Part shown: piece by piece, positions 37,722 to 46,979 of the stretch
Layout: each line of letters opens with the position of its first letter
Numbering within the stretch: position 1 is the stretch's first letter
DNA from: Planotetraspora mira
Lineage (GTDB): Bacteria; Actinomycetota; Actinomycetes; Streptosporangiales; Streptosporangiaceae
Length of the DNA: 64,000 nt
NCBI RefSeq assembly: GCF_016863275.1
Contig: NZ_BOOO01000001.1
Span: forward strand, 310,001-374,000
Direction of reading: 5' to 3'
Program-made: the position numbers and the translations under genes
The notes under the pieces: generated by a model
What the model saw: only the letters and a program-made list of their open reading frames with translations
Databases searched by the model: none
What the model was told of the DNA's origin: nothing

Positions 37722-38117
37722 TCAGTGGGAGAAGTTGCCCCGGTAGTACTGGAACACGAAACCGATGGTGCTCATGATCGTCGCGAACACGCCGATGAAG
37801 AACAGCCACCAGCCGATCGCGAAGCCGAAGAACGTCAGCGCGGCCGAGAGGCACACGAACAGCGGCCACCAGCTGTGCGGGCTGAAGAAGCCCAACTCGC
37901 CAGCGCCGTCGCTGATCTCGGCCTCCTTGTTGTCCTCCGGCTGGTCGCCGATGCGGCGAGCCGTGAACAGCAGGTAGTACCCGATCATGAAGGCGAGCCC
38001 GACGGAGATCGCCATGGCCGTGGTGCCTGTCGGCTCCTTGGACCAGAACCAGTACACGACGTCGGCCGCGGCGAAGAAGACGCCGCAGAGCAGGAACATC
38101 CAGCCCTGGATCTTCAT
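37722..38117 (-). CDS. ctaF: Cytochrome c oxidase subunit IV (actinobacterial type)
   Basis: A 131-residue membrane protein with four predicted helices ([18 protein letters not shown] at the start, then [15 protein letters not shown], and two near the C terminus). It corresponds to the small CtaF subunit specific to actinobacterial aa3 oxidases, thought to help assembly and supercomplex stability. The ATG overlaps the ctaD stop by 4 bp. Confidence 0.92.
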   Translation of the reverse strand: MKIQGWMFLLCGVFFAAADVVYWFWSKEPTGTTAMAISVGLAFMIGYYLLFTARRIGDQPEDNKEAEISDGAGELGFFSPHSWWPLFVCLSAALTFFGFAIGWWLFFIGVFATIMSTIGFVFQYYRGNFSH

Positions 38118-39778
38118 CGGACATCCTCCAGCTCAGACTTGTTCGCCGCGAGGTGCGGGTACTTGAGGTCGAACGCGGGACGCTCGGACCTGATCCGCGG
38201 CAGCGAGGTGAAGTTGTGCCGCGGCGGCGGGCATGAGGTGGCCCACTCCAGCGAGCCGCCGAAGCCCCACGGGTCGTCGACCATGACCTTGGGCGCGGTC
38301 TTCCAGGTACGCCACACGTTGTAGAGGAACGGCAGCGTCGAGGCGCCCAGCAGGAACGCGCCCACCGAGGAGATCATGTTCAGGTCGGTGAAGCCGTCGG
38401 CCGCCGAGTAGTCGGCGTACCGCCGCGGGAAGCCGATGACGCCCAGCCAGTGCTGCACCAGGAACGTCAGGTGGAAGCCGAAGAACAGCGTCCAGAAGTG
38501 GAACTTGCCCAGCTTGTCGTTGAGCATCTTGCCGGTGAACTTGGGCCACCAGAAGTAGAAGCCCGAGAACATCGCGAACACGACGGTGCCGAAGACCACG
38601 TAGTGGAAGTGGGCGACGACGAAGTAGCTGTCGCTGATCTGGAAGTCCAGCGGCGGCGAGGCGAGGATGACGCCGGTCAGCCCGCCGAACAGGAAGGTGA
38701 CCAGGAAGCCGACGGCGAACAACATCGGTGTGTGGAAGACCAGATGGCCTCGCCACATCGTGCCGATCCAGTTGAAGAACTTCACCCCGGTGGGCACCGC
38801 GATGAGGAACGTCATGAAGGAGAAGAACGGCAGCAGCACCTGTCCGGTGACGAACATGTGGTGCGCCCAGACCGTGACGGACAGGCCGGCGATCGCGATC
38901 GTCGCACCGACAAGGCCGACGTAGCCGAAGACGGGCTTGCGGCTGAAGACCGGCAAAACCTCGGTGATGATGCCGAAGAACGGCAACGCGATGATGTACA
39001 CCTCGGGATGGCCGAAGAACCAGAACAGGTGCTGCCACAACATCGGACCGCCGGTCGGCGAGTCGAAGATGTGCGCGCCGAGCTTCCTGTCGGCCTCCAG
39101 CGCGAGCAGCGCGGCGGCCAGGACCGGGAAGGCCAGCAGCACCAGGATGCTGGTGAGCAGGATGTTCCAGGTGAAGATCGGCATCCGGAACATCGTCATG
39201 CCGGGAGCCCGCATGGTGATGATCGTCGTGATGAAGTTGACGGCGCCGAGGATCGTGCCGAGACCCGACAGGGCCAGGCCGAGGACCCAGAGGTCACCGC
39301 CGAGGCCGGGCGAGGTCACCGCGTTCGACAGCGGCGCGTACGCCGTCCAGCCGAAGGCCGCCGCGCCACCCGGGGTGAAGAAACCGCTCACCGCGATCGT
39401 GCTGCCGAACAGGTAGAGCCAGTAGCTCACCATGTTCAGGCGCGGGAACGCCACGTCGGGCGCGCCGATCTGCAGCGGCATGAGCTCGTTGGCGAAGCCC
39501 GCGAACAGCGGCGTCGCGAACATCAGCAGCATGATCGTGCCGTGCATCGTGAACAGCTGGTTGAACTGCTCGTTCGACACGAACTGCAGGCCCGGCTGGG
39601 CGAGCTCGGCTCGCATGACCAGCGCCATGACGCCGCCGATCAGGAAGAACACGAACGATGTGATCAGGTAGAGGTGCCCGATCACCTTGTGGTCCGTCGA
39701 GGACAGCCACTTGGCGACGACCGTGCCCTTGGTGTACGGCCTCGCGGCGACGCGAACCGGTTCCTGAATGGCGGTCAC
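38114..39778 (-). CDS. ctaD: Cytochrome c oxidase subunit I
   Basis: The 554-residue catalytic subunit. It has 12 predicted helices, the haem a ligand in [12 protein letters not shown], the CuB/haem a3 site [17 protein letters not shown] with the His-Tyr pair, HHMFVTG, and the haem ligands in [11 protein letters not shown]. Glu in GHPEVY marks the D-channel A1 type. It reduces O2 to water while pumping protons. The GTG at 39778 was chosen for its 4-bp overlap with the ctaC stop and a normal N terminus ([17 protein letters not shown]). Confidence 0.96.
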   Translation of the reverse strand: MTAIQEPVRVAARPYTKGTVVAKWLSSTDHKVIGHLYLITSFVFFLIGGVMALVMRAELAQPGLQFVSNEQFNQLFTMHGTIMLLMFATPLFAGFANELMPLQIGAPDVAFPRLNMVSYWLYLFGSTIAVSGFFTPGGAAAFGWTAYAPLSNAVTSPGLGGDLWVLGLALSGLGTILGAVNFITTIITMRAPGMTMFRMPIFTWNILLTSILVLLAFPVLAAALLALEADRKLGAHIFDSPTGGPMLWQHLFWFFGHPEVYIIALPFFGIITEVLPVFSRKPVFGYVGLVGATIAIAGLSVTVWAHHMFVTGQVLLPFFSFMTFLIAVPTGVKFFNWIGTMWRGHLVFHTPMLFAVGFLVTFLFGGLTGVILASPPLDFQISDSYFVVAHFHYVVFGTVVFAMFSGFYFWWPKFTGKMLNDKLGKFHFWTLFFGFHLTFLVQHWLGVIGFPRRYADYSAADGFTDLNMISSVGAFLLGASTLPFLYNVWRTWKTAPKVMVDDPWGFGGSLEWATSCPPPRHNFTSLPRIRSERPAFDLKYPHLAANKSELEDVR

Positions 39779-40605
39779 TGCGCACTCCCCGCCTGGGTCT
39801 TGATGTACTGGGCGAATTCGGCCTGCGGCACGAGCTTCACGGAGAACAGCATCCTGCTGTGATCGACACCGCAGAGCTCGGCGCATCGGCCGAAGAAGAC
39901 GCCCGTTCGGTTGAGCGTCGTGATTTCGAACTTGTTGTGCACGTTCCCCGGGAACACGTCCTGCTTGAAGAGGAAGGCCGGCACCCAGAAGGAGTGGATG
40001 ACGTCCGGCGAGTGCAGGTCGAACTGGATCTTGGTGTCGACCGGCAGCACGAGCTGCGGCCCCTGCGGGGTCTGCAGGCTCTGCTTGCTCAGGTCCACGG
40101 GGACACCGGCGGTGACCGCCTTCTGGCCCTGGAAGTCCGTGGTGAAGCGCCAGCTCCACTGGTAGCCCTCGACGGCCACCTTGACCGGGGCGTCACCGTC
40201 GACCTTGGTGATCGCCGTCTCGTCGCGCGCCGTGAAGAAGAAGAACACCGCGACCATGATCACCGGCACGACGGTGTAAAGGATCTCGATCGGCAGGTTG
40301 TACCGCACCTGCGGGGGCAGCTGATCGATCGAGTTCTTCTTCTTACGGTGGAACGCCGCCGCCCACAGGATCAGGCCCCAGACGACGATGCCGGTGGCGA
40401 GTGCCGCGATCCAGGCGCCGTTCCACAACGTCTGGACGATGGTCGCCTGCTTGGTGATGCCCTCCGGCATCCCTCCGCGGCTCCACTGGTCAACGGCATC
40501 ACTGCTGCACGCCGTAGCGGTCGCCAGAAGCAGCGCCACGGCGACGCCGCCGGTCAACCGGCGGCGGGCCAACGGTCGCCGTGTCGTACGGCGGGTCGGA
40601 CTCAC
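39775..40605 (-). CDS. ctaC: Cytochrome c oxidase subunit II
   Basis: A 276-residue subunit with a probable lipoprotein signal (ATAC lipobox after a basic [13 protein letters not shown] region), two membrane helices, and a cupredoxin domain with the CuA ligands: His in [11 protein letters not shown], and [12 protein letters not shown]. It receives electrons from QcrC. The GTG at 40605 gives a normal signal sequence; a TTG at 40623 is also in frame. It heads the ctaC-ctaD-ctaF operon, divergent from the cysteine desulfurase gene. Confidence 0.95.
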   Translation of the reverse strand: MSPTRRTTRRPLARRRLTGGVAVALLLATATACSSDAVDQWSRGGMPEGITKQATIVQTLWNGAWIAALATGIVVWGLILWAAAFHRKKKNSIDQLPPQVRYNLPIEILYTVVPVIMVAVFFFFTARDETAITKVDGDAPVKVAVEGYQWSWRFTTDFQGQKAVTAGVPVDLSKQSLQTPQGPQLVLPVDTKIQFDLHSPDVIHSFWVPAFLFKQDVFPGNVHNKFEITTLNRTGVFFGRCAELCGVDHSRMLFSVKLVPQAEFAQYIKTQAGSAQ

Positions 40606-40778
40606 GGATCGCCTACCCCACAAATGAAGCCCAAGAGTCCTTCTCCTGGGCGATTTTTCACATTTTGCGCTTCAAGGACGACCGGCACTGTCCTGTCGCC
40701 GGTCCCCCCTTTACTTGGTCACTTCACGCTGGGGACACATTAGCGCGGACCGGCCATGCCCCTCCGAGCAGCCCCCGT

Positions 40779-40791
40779 TAGTGTCCTAACC
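40779..40791 (+). promoter_or_regulatory. -10 element for an apparently leaderless cysteine desulfurase message
   Basis: TAGTGT at 40779-40784 fits the actinobacterial TAnnnT -10 consensus and ends 7 nt before the GTG at 40792. Transcription would start at or next to the start codon. It lies within a small inverted repeat (GTTAG and CTAAC, 4 bp apart). Confidence 0.45.
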
Positions 40792-41925
40792 GTGGCCTAT
40801 CTGGACGCGGCTTCCACCGAACCCCTGCACCCGGCGGCCCGTGAGGCGCTGATGACCGCCCTGGACGCCGGCTGGGCGGACCCCGCCCGTCTGTACGGCA
40901 CGGCCCGCCGGGCCCAGATGTTACTGGATCAGGCGAGGGCCGAGGTGGCCGAGATCATCGGCGCCCGAGCCGACGAGGTCTCGTTCACGTCCTCGGGAAC
41001 CCAGGCCGTTCATTCGGGCGTCCTCGGGACCCTGCGTGGCCGCCGCCGGTCGGGCCATCGGCTGGTGGTGAACGCCGTCGAGCATTCCAGCGTCCTGAAC
41101 GCCGCCTCGGTGCACGAGCGCGACGGCGGCGAGGTCGAGACCGTCGGCGTGGACCTCACCGGCCGGGCCGACACCGCCGCCTTCGCCGAGGCGGTCTCCC
41201 GCCCCGGCACGGCACTGGCCTGTCTCCAGACCGCCAACCACGAGGTCGGCACCCTCCAGCCGGTCGAGGAGGTGGCCGACGCGTGTGCGGCGGCGGGCGT
41301 GCCGCTCCTTGTGGACGCCGCACAGTCGGCGGGCCGGCTCCCGATCCCCCCGGGCTGGTCCGTGCTGGCGGCCAGCGCGCACAAGTGGGGAGGCCCGGCC
41401 GGCGTCGGCGTGCTGGCGGTCCGCAAGGGCACCCGCTGGCGCTCGCCGTACCCGGAGGACGAGCGGGAGCGCCGCAGGTTCCCCGGGTTCGAGAACGTCC
41501 CCGCGATCGTCGCCGCGGCCGCCGCGCTGCGCGCCAGGGCCGCCGAGGAGGCCGCGGAGGGGCCCCGCCTGTCCGCGCTGGTGGACAGGATCCGCCGCGA
41601 GGTCCCCCGCCTCGTGCCCGATGTGGAGGTCATCGGCGACCCGGTCGCGCGCCTGCCCCACATCGTGACGTTCTCCTGCCTCTATGTGGAGGGTGAGGCG
41701 CTCCTGACAGAGCTGGACAAGTCAGGGTTCGCGATCTCGTCCGGAAGTTCTTGTACGGCGAGTACGCTTCGCCCATCGCATGTTCTGGAGGCAATGGGAG
41801 TGCTTACACACGGGAACGTCCGGGTATCGCTGCCCCGTGGCGTGTCCGAAGGCGACGTCGATCGCTTTCTCGCCGTGCTTCCGGACATCGTGCGGCGGAT
41901 CCGGGCGAGCTTGGGGGTTCACTGA
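40792..41925 (+). CDS. Cysteine desulfurase-like aminotransferase class V
   Basis: A 377-residue PLP enzyme resembling NifS/IscS. The PLP-binding Lys is in AASAHKWGGPAGVGVL, and a catalytic Cys is present in SGSSCTAST, so it should release sulfur from cysteine as persulfide. The GTG at 40792 gives the family N terminus (AYLDAASTEPLHPAA). It is coupled to a TusA-like gene by TGATG, suggesting that the persulfide is handed to that carrier. It contains one TTA codon (40921), rare in this DNA. Confidence 0.9.
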   Translation: MAYLDAASTEPLHPAAREALMTALDAGWADPARLYGTARRAQMLLDQARAEVAEIIGARADEVSFTSSGTQAVHSGVLGTLRGRRRSGHRLVVNAVEHSSVLNAASVHERDGGEVETVGVDLTGRADTAAFAEAVSRPGTALACLQTANHEVGTLQPVEEVADACAAAGVPLLVDAAQSAGRLPIPPGWSVLAASAHKWGGPAGVGVLAVRKGTRWRSPYPEDERERRRFPGFENVPAIVAAAAALRARAAEEAAEGPRLSALVDRIRREVPRLVPDVEVIGDPVARLPHIVTFSCLYVEGEALLTELDKSGFAISSGSSCTASTLRPSHVLEAMGVLTHGNVRVSLPRGVSEGDVDRFLAVLPDIVRRIRASLGVH

Positions 41926-42245
41926 TGTGGCGCAGGCGGTCGAGTGGCGGCGCGAGCGCCGAGACCCGTGAGGCCCCCGAGGCCCGGGAGACGCAGCAGA
42001 CGCCGGCGGAGCCCCAGTCGGACCTGACGATCGACGCGCTGGGCCGCAAGTGCCCCATCCCGATCATCATGCTGGCCGAGCAGATCAACGTCGTGCCACT
42101 GGGCGGCGTGGTCGCCGTGCACGCCGACGACCCCGCCGCGTTCACCGACATCCCGGCCTGGTGCCGGCTCAAGTCACACGGCCACGTGGCCACCTACGAC
42201 CTGCCGCGCGGCGGATGGTCGATCCACGTGCGGCGCAACTACTGA
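41925..42245 (+). CDS. TusA-like sulfur carrier protein
   Basis: A 106-residue protein. After about 30 residues of polar, low-complexity sequence comes the TusA (SirA/YeeD) domain with the sulfur-accepting motif DALGRKCPIPIIML, Cys43. The Pro two positions after the Cys is typical. It probably takes sulfur from the upstream desulfurase for tRNA thiolation, molybdenum cofactor or Fe-S use. Its start overlaps the desulfurase stop by one base (TGATG). A GC-rich hairpin follows. Confidence 0.88.
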   Translation: MWRRRSSGGASAETREAPEARETQQTPAEPQSDLTIDALGRKCPIPIIMLAEQINVVPLGGVVAVHADDPAAFTDIPAWCRLKSHGHVATYDLPRGGWSIHVRRNY

Positions 42246-42259
42246 TCGAGCCGCCCGAC

Positions 42260-42290
42260 CGGGCGCTGCCCCTGAACGGGGGCGCGCCCG
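42260..42290. terminator. Hairpin between convergent tusA-like gene and adoK
   Basis: A 12-bp stem with one bulged T (CGGGCGC-T-GCCCC pairing with GGGGC-GCGCCCG) and a 6-nt loop lies in the 60-bp gap between the convergent stops. It could terminate from both sides. Confidence 0.7.
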
Positions 42291-42305
42291 ACCTGCGGAC
42301 TCCTG

Positions 42306-43292
42306 TCAGGCGTAGTGGTAGCGGGCGTGAGCGGCGACCTCGTCGGCCGCGGCCTGGCCGTACGCCGCCGAGAGGCGCTCGATGAAGACCTTCTGCCCGA
42401 GCTCGTACTCCTGGCCGCCGACCTGCTCCAGGACGTGTGTGGCCGTCAGGTTGCCGACCTGGCCGCAGCGCTCCAGCGACAGACCCCAGGCGAGGGCCGA
42501 CAGGAACCCCGCGCGGAAGGCGTCGCCGACGCCCGTCGGGTCGGCCTTGCCCAGCTCGGGGGCCGGCGAGATGTGCAGGGACGGCTCGCCCTTGCGGTCG
42601 ATCCTGACGCCCTTGGGGCCGAGGGTGGTGACGCGGACGCCGACCCGCTCGAGGATCTCCTCGTCCGACCAGCCGGTCTTCTGCGCGATCAGCCCGAGCT
42701 CGTAGTCGTTGCTGAACAGGTAGGCCGCGCCGTCGACCAGCCGGCGGATCTCCTCACCAGGCATCCGCGCGAGCTGCTGCGACGGGTCGGCCGCGAAGGG
42801 GATCCCCCGCGTGCGGGCCTCGTCGGTGTGCCGGAGCATCGCGGCCGGGTCGTTGGGGCTCACCAGGACCAGGTCGAGCTCACCGACACGATCGGCGATC
42901 GGGCGGAGCTCGATCTCGCGGGCCTCCGCCATCGCTCCCGTGTAGAACGACGCGATCTGGTTGTGGTCCTCATCGGTCGTGCAGAGGAAGCGGGCCGTGT
43001 GGTGCACCTCGGAGATGTGCACGGATTCACAGTCGACGCCGTGCCGCTCCAGCCAGGACCGGTAGTCGGCGAAGTCGGTGCCCACGGCACCCACGAGGAT
43101 CGGGGTCAGGCCGAGACAGCCCATTCCGAAGGCGATGTTCGCGGCGCACCCGCCACGTCGGATCTGCAACTCGTCCACGAGGAACGACAGCGAAACCCGG
43201 TCGAGCTGCTCGGCGATGAGCTGGTCGCCGAAACGCCCGGGAAAGGTCATCAGATGGTCGGTAGCGATGGAGCCGGTGATGGCGATGCGCAC
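42306..43292 (-). CDS. adoK: Adenosine kinase-like PfkB carbohydrate kinase
   Basis: A 328-residue PfkB-family kinase. Family features are RRGGCAANIAFGMGCLG near the N terminus and the anion-hole motif DPTGVGDAFRAGF near residue 250. In mycobacteria the gene at this place beside ctaC is adoK, which phosphorylates adenosine; the same assignment is inferred here from synteny. The GTG at 43292 gives the expected start (RIAITGSIATDHLM); the frame extends further upstream. It would complement the adenine- and nucleoside-salvage genes seen at 13-27 kb. Confidence 0.85.
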   Translation of the reverse strand: MRIAITGSIATDHLMTFPGRFGDQLIAEQLDRVSLSFLVDELQIRRGGCAANIAFGMGCLGLTPILVGAVGTDFADYRSWLERHGVDCESVHISEVHHTARFLCTTDEDHNQIASFYTGAMAEAREIELRPIADRVGELDLVLVSPNDPAAMLRHTDEARTRGIPFAADPSQQLARMPGEEIRRLVDGAAYLFSNDYELGLIAQKTGWSDEEILERVGVRVTTLGPKGVRIDRKGEPSLHISPAPELGKADPTGVGDAFRAGFLSALAWGLSLERCGQVGNLTATHVLEQVGGQEYELGQKVFIERLSAAYGQAAADEVAAHARYHYA

Positions 43293-43482
43293 GGGGTCGT
43301 TCTCCTCGTTGTCAGCATCTTGGGGATAGGTGGGCAATCTTGCCGAACCTGTCGAGCGTACCCTGTCGCAATGATGACGGCCCCGTACGGGAAGCCGTAC
43401 GAGGCCGGTCATGCGAGCTCAGGTGCGCTCTGCCGAGCTCCCTCGCTCCAGTAAGTCTCTCTTGTCGTCCAGGCGATGCGCT

Positions 43483-43836
43483 CTAGCTGAACGAGTCGCC
43501 GCAGGCGCAGGAGCCCGTCGCGTTGGGGTTGTCGATCGTGAAGCCCTGCTTCTCGATCGTGTCGACGAAGTCGACCTTCGCGCCGATGAGGTACGGCGCG
43601 CTCATGCGGTCGGTCACGACGCCCACGCCGCCGAAGTCCGAGACGACGTCTCCGTCCATGGACCGGTCGTCGAAGAAGAGCTGGTAGCGGAGGCCGGAAC
43701 AGCCGCCCGGCTGGACCGCGACGCGCAGCTGCAGCCCTTCCTCGCCCTGCTGCTCCAGCAGGCTCTTGACCTTGGCGGCGGCCGCGTCAGTCAGGAGGAT
43801 GCCCTGCTGCGTGGTCTCGCTGCTCTCAATCGTCAT
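43483..43836 (-). CDS. A-type Fe-S cluster carrier (HesB/IscA/ErpA)
   Basis: A 117-residue Fe-S carrier with the three conserved cysteines, one in QPGGCSGLRY and two in GSCACGDSFS at the C terminus. It delivers clusters to apo-proteins such as the Rieske protein or the LipA and NadA enzymes in this window. The ATG at 43836 fits the family start; the frame continues 11 codons upstream. It diverges from nadA across about 220 bp and matches the mycobacterial gene next to adoK. Confidence 0.92.
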   Translation of the reverse strand: MTIESSETTQQGILLTDAAAAKVKSLLEQQGEEGLQLRVAVQPGGCSGLRYQLFFDDRSMDGDVVSDFGGVGVVTDRMSAPYLIGAKVDFVDTIEKQGFTIDNPNATGSCACGDSFS

Positions 43837-44055
43837 GTGCTGACTCCCGCGTCTGCGCCAACCGCCCACCCGGAGCGGTCGATTGATTCCGACGTCCTAC
43901 TTAGACGCTACCAACACCCGCCGATCGATACACATTCCTGCCTGGGCCCCCGGACTTCTCCAGCCCCCTTCCTCCACCCCGGATCGAGGCTGCCTGAGGC
44001 ATGTGAAATGCTTAGTCGTCAGTTCGACGATAAGTCCCCGAAGGGGGTGTTGTCC

Positions 44056-45210
44056 GTGACGATCGCTGAGACCGGACTTCCGCTGTTCGTCCTGGGCCAG
44101 GGCACCGACCCGCACAGCGAGCGTGGCGTGGACTGCCCGGGAGATCTCCCGTCCGCCTCCGATCCGGCTCTGGTGGAACGCGCTCGCGTGGCCAGGGAAC
44201 GGCTCGGCGACCGCGTGTTCGTGCTCGGGCACCATTACCAGCGCGACGAGGTCATCCAGTTCGCGGATGTGACCGGAGACTCGTTCAAGCTTGCCCGCGA
44301 CGCGGCCGCACGCCCCGGCGCGGAGTACATCGTGTTCTGCGGCGTGCATTTCATGGCCGAGTCGGCGGACATCCTGACCGGTGACGCCCAGAAGGTCGTC
44401 CTCCCGGATCTGGCCGCCGGCTGCTCGATGGCCGACATGGCGACCTTCACCCAGGTCGAGGACTGCTGGGACGCGCTGGAGGACGCCGGGATCGCCGAGC
44501 GGGTGGTCCCGATCACCTACATGAACTCCAGCGCGGACATCAAGGCCTTCTGCGGACGGCACGAGGGCGCCGTGTGCACCTCCTCCAACGCCAGGCGGGC
44601 GCTGGAATGGGCCTTCGAACAGGGCGAGAAGGTCCTCTTCCTGCCCGACCAGCATCTCGGGCGCAACACCGCCGTGCTGGAGATGGGGCTCTCCCTGGAC
44701 GACTGCGTCGTCTACAACCCCCACCGCCCCAACGGCGGGCTCACCCAGGAGCAACTCGAGAACGCCAAGATGATCCTGTGGAAGGGCCACTGCTCGGTCC
44801 ACGGCAGGTTCACGGCCGACTGCGTCGACGAGGTGCGTGCCCGCATCCCGGGCGTCAACGTGCTCGTGCACCCCGAGTGCCGTCACGAGGTCGTGACGAA
44901 GGCCGACTACGTGGGATCGACGGAGTACATCATCAAGACCCTGCAGGAGGCCCCGGCCGGATCCTCATGGGCCGTCGGCACCGAACTGAACCTGGTCAAG
45001 CGCCTCGGCCAGATGTTCCCGGACAAGACGGTCACCTTCCTCGACCGGACCGTGTGCTACTGCTCGACCATGAACCGGATCGACCTGCCTCACCTGGTCT
45101 GGGCGCTGGAGTCGCTCGCCGCCGGGGAGGTCGTCAACCAGATCACCGTCGACCCCGACACCACGCACTGGGCGAAGGTCGCGCTCGACCGGATGCTGGC
45201 ACTGCCGTAA
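44056..45210 (+). CDS. nadA: Quinolinate synthase A
   Basis: Condenses iminoaspartate with dihydroxyacetone phosphate to quinolinate in NAD synthesis, using a 4Fe-4S cluster. The 384-residue protein has the three cluster cysteines in FCGVHFMAES, HPECRHEV and CYCSTMNRI, plus GHHYQRDEVIQFAD. The GTG at 44056 follows an AAGGGGG ribosome site by 8 nt; GTG at 44047 is possible. It is not next to nadB or nadC, but neighbours a likely Fe-S carrier gene. A hairpin follows the stop. Confidence 0.95.
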   Translation: MTIAETGLPLFVLGQGTDPHSERGVDCPGDLPSASDPALVERARVARERLGDRVFVLGHHYQRDEVIQFADVTGDSFKLARDAAARPGAEYIVFCGVHFMAESADILTGDAQKVVLPDLAAGCSMADMATFTQVEDCWDALEDAGIAERVVPITYMNSSADIKAFCGRHEGAVCTSSNARRALEWAFEQGEKVLFLPDQHLGRNTAVLEMGLSLDDCVVYNPHRPNGGLTQEQLENAKMILWKGHCSVHGRFTADCVDEVRARIPGVNVLVHPECRHEVVTKADYVGSTEYIIKTLQEAPAGSSWAVGTELNLVKRLGQMFPDKTVTFLDRTVCYCSTMNRIDLPHLVWALESLAAGEVVNQITVDPDTTHWAKVALDRMLALP

Positions 45211-45224
45211 GGATCGGCCGGCCT

Positions 45225-45252
45225 CGCCGTACGGGGTCGTCCCCGTACGGCG
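45225..45252. terminator. Bidirectional terminator between nadA and pspAB
   Basis: A perfect 12-bp stem (CGCCGTACGGGG and its complement, 45225-45236 with 45241-45252) and a TCGT tetraloop lies between the convergent nadA and pspAB stops. Confidence 0.85.
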
Positions 45253-45259
45253 GGGCGGG

Positions 45260-45808
45260 TCACAGGCCGGGGGCGCCCCAGACGGGGAACCAGCGGGACA
45301 GGTCGGACTCGATCTTGAGCTCGCCGGCCAGGACGCCGCGCACCTGCAACTCCAGGGCGTTGTCGCGCTGCGTGCCACGCGCCGGGGCGAAGGGGTAGAA
45401 GGTGCCCTGCTTGTAGAGGTACACGATCGCGAGCGTGCGGTCCGACGGGTCGGAGAACGTCACGATCGAGCACAACAACGACGGCCCGAAGCCCGCGGAC
45501 TCCAGCGACGAGTTGACGCCGTGAAGGTCGGTGACCAGGGCGGAGACGTCGAGGTTGCGCACCAGGAGCCAGGTGTATCCGTAGGTGTCCTGGGACACCT
45601 CGACCTTTCCCAGCAGGGTCTCGACGTCCTTTTCCAGCTGCGCGAACGCGCCGCCCTCCGCGGCGCGGAACGCCACGGAACCGGCCCCCGTGGGTCTGAA
45701 GCCCGTGGCGGCCTCCAGTGTCACGGCGGCCGACGGAAGCGCGAACAGGGCGTCGAGATCCGGCTTGGCGGGCTTGGAGCGTCCGAGCAGCGTGTCGAGC
45801 CAGCCCAT
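45260..45808 (-). CDS. pspAB: PspA-associated protein PspAB
   Basis: A 182-residue protein beginning MGWLDTLLGRSKPAKPDLD, which I recognise as the PspAB family of the actinobacterial phage-shock system. Its fold and biochemical role are uncertain; a beta-rich core with VAFRAAEGGAFAQLEKDVETLL and YLYKQGTFYPFAP is visible. It is the last gene of pspA-pspAA-htpX-pspAB, adjoining htpX with 1-bp overlap. Confidence 0.85.
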   Translation of the reverse strand: MGWLDTLLGRSKPAKPDLDALFALPSAAVTLEAATGFRPTGAGSVAFRAAEGGAFAQLEKDVETLLGKVEVSQDTYGYTWLLVRNLDVSALVTDLHGVNSSLESAGFGPSLLCSIVTFSDPSDRTLAIVYLYKQGTFYPFAPARGTQRDNALELQVRGVLAGELKIESDLSRWFPVWGAPGL

Positions 45809-46701
45809 CAGCGACCCAGAGCGGCGGAGATCTTCGCCAGCTGGTCCAGCCGGCGCTCCAGCGACGGGTGGGTGGAGAACAGCGACGCGACGCTCTGACC
45901 GGACAGCGCGGGGGTGAAGTAGAACGCGTTGAACGGCTGGGCCTCACGCAGGTCCCGCGTGGGGATGCGGGCGATGTCCCCGCTGACCTTCACCAGGGCG
46001 CTCGCGAGGGCCGACGGACGCTGGGTGAGGAACGCCCCGGCGCGGTCGGCGGCGAGCTCGCGGTAACGGGACAGGGCTCGCGTCAGCAGGAAGCTGACGG
46101 CGTAGACCAGCGCGGACACCAGGAAGATGATCAGCCCGATGGGCGGCCCGTTGTTGCTGTCCCGGCGACCCCCGAGGCCGGCGTACAGCGCGAATCGCGT
46201 CATGAGCCCGGCCACGATGCCGAGGAACGAGGCGATGGTCATCACCGCGACGTCACGGTGGGCGACGTGCGACATCTCGTGGGCGAGAACGCCTTCGAGC
46301 TCCTGCGCGTCCAGCCTGCGCATGATCCCCGTGGTCACGCAGACGACCGCGTTCTTCTGGTTGCGCCCGGTGGCGAAGGCGTTCGGCATGTCGGAGTCCG
46401 CGATCGCCACCCGGGGCTTGGGCATGTCGGCCATCGCCGTGAGCCGGTCGATGATGCCGTGGAGCTCGGGCGCCTCCTGCGGGGAGACCTCCCGCCCGTG
46501 CATCGCGAACAAGGCGATCTTGTCCGAGAAGAAGTACTGCACGAGCAGGAAGCCCGCGGCGATCACCAGGACCACCACAGCCTGAACGCCGACGGCGATC
46601 AGGATGGCCATGAACGCCACGTAGAGCAGGCCGAGCAGGAACATCGTCACGGTCATCCGCACGGACAGACCGCGGTCAGGCGCGAATCTGGTGCCGGCCA
46701 T
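45808..46701 (-). CDS. htpX: Membrane zinc metalloprotease HtpX
   Basis: A 297-residue M48 peptidase with two N-terminal membrane helices, the zinc site HEMSH and a downstream Glu in ELAADRAGA. It degrades damaged membrane proteins. A C-terminal segment includes FSTHPSLERRLDQL, typical of HtpX. Its ATG shares a base with the pspAA stop (TGATG), and it is followed by pspAB, so it works with the Psp envelope-stress response here. Confidence 0.93.
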   Translation of the reverse strand: MAGTRFAPDRGLSVRMTVTMFLLGLLYVAFMAILIAVGVQAVVVLVIAAGFLLVQYFFSDKIALFAMHGREVSPQEAPELHGIIDRLTAMADMPKPRVAIADSDMPNAFATGRNQKNAVVCVTTGIMRRLDAQELEGVLAHEMSHVAHRDVAVMTIASFLGIVAGLMTRFALYAGLGGRRDSNNGPPIGLIIFLVSALVYAVSFLLTRALSRYRELAADRAGAFLTQRPSALASALVKVSGDIARIPTRDLREAQPFNAFYFTPALSGQSVASLFSTHPSLERRLDQLAKISAALGR

Positions 46702-46979
46702 CAGCCAGGGATGAGCCCGGTGTCACCGAGCATCTCCCGCACCTCCTCGATCGAAGCGTCGGCGGGAGGCAGGATCAGCTCGGACGGCTCGAGCGACTCG
46801 TCGGGGAGGGCCTTGCCCACCTGACGGACCTTCTCCAGCAGCGCGTGCAGCTTGGTGCGGAAGACTTCCTCGTCATCGGACTCGATGGCCGCCTCGAGCT
46901 CCACGTCAAGGGTGTTCAGGACGTCGATGTCGGCCGCGCCGATCTCGACCTGTCCCTCCCCCATGATGCGAACGATCAC
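46701..46979 (-). CDS. pspAA: PspA-associated protein PspAA
   Basis: A 92-residue acidic protein beginning MIVRIMGEGQVEI, matching the PspAA family that accompanies PspA in actinobacteria and is thought to modulate it. Helical C-terminal half; no catalytic motif. The GTG start overlaps the pspA stop by 4 bp. Confidence 0.87.
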   Translation of the reverse strand: MIVRIMGEGQVEIGAADIDVLNTLDVELEAAIESDDEEVFRTKLHALLEKVRQVGKALPDESLEPSELILPPADASIEEVREMLGDTGLIPG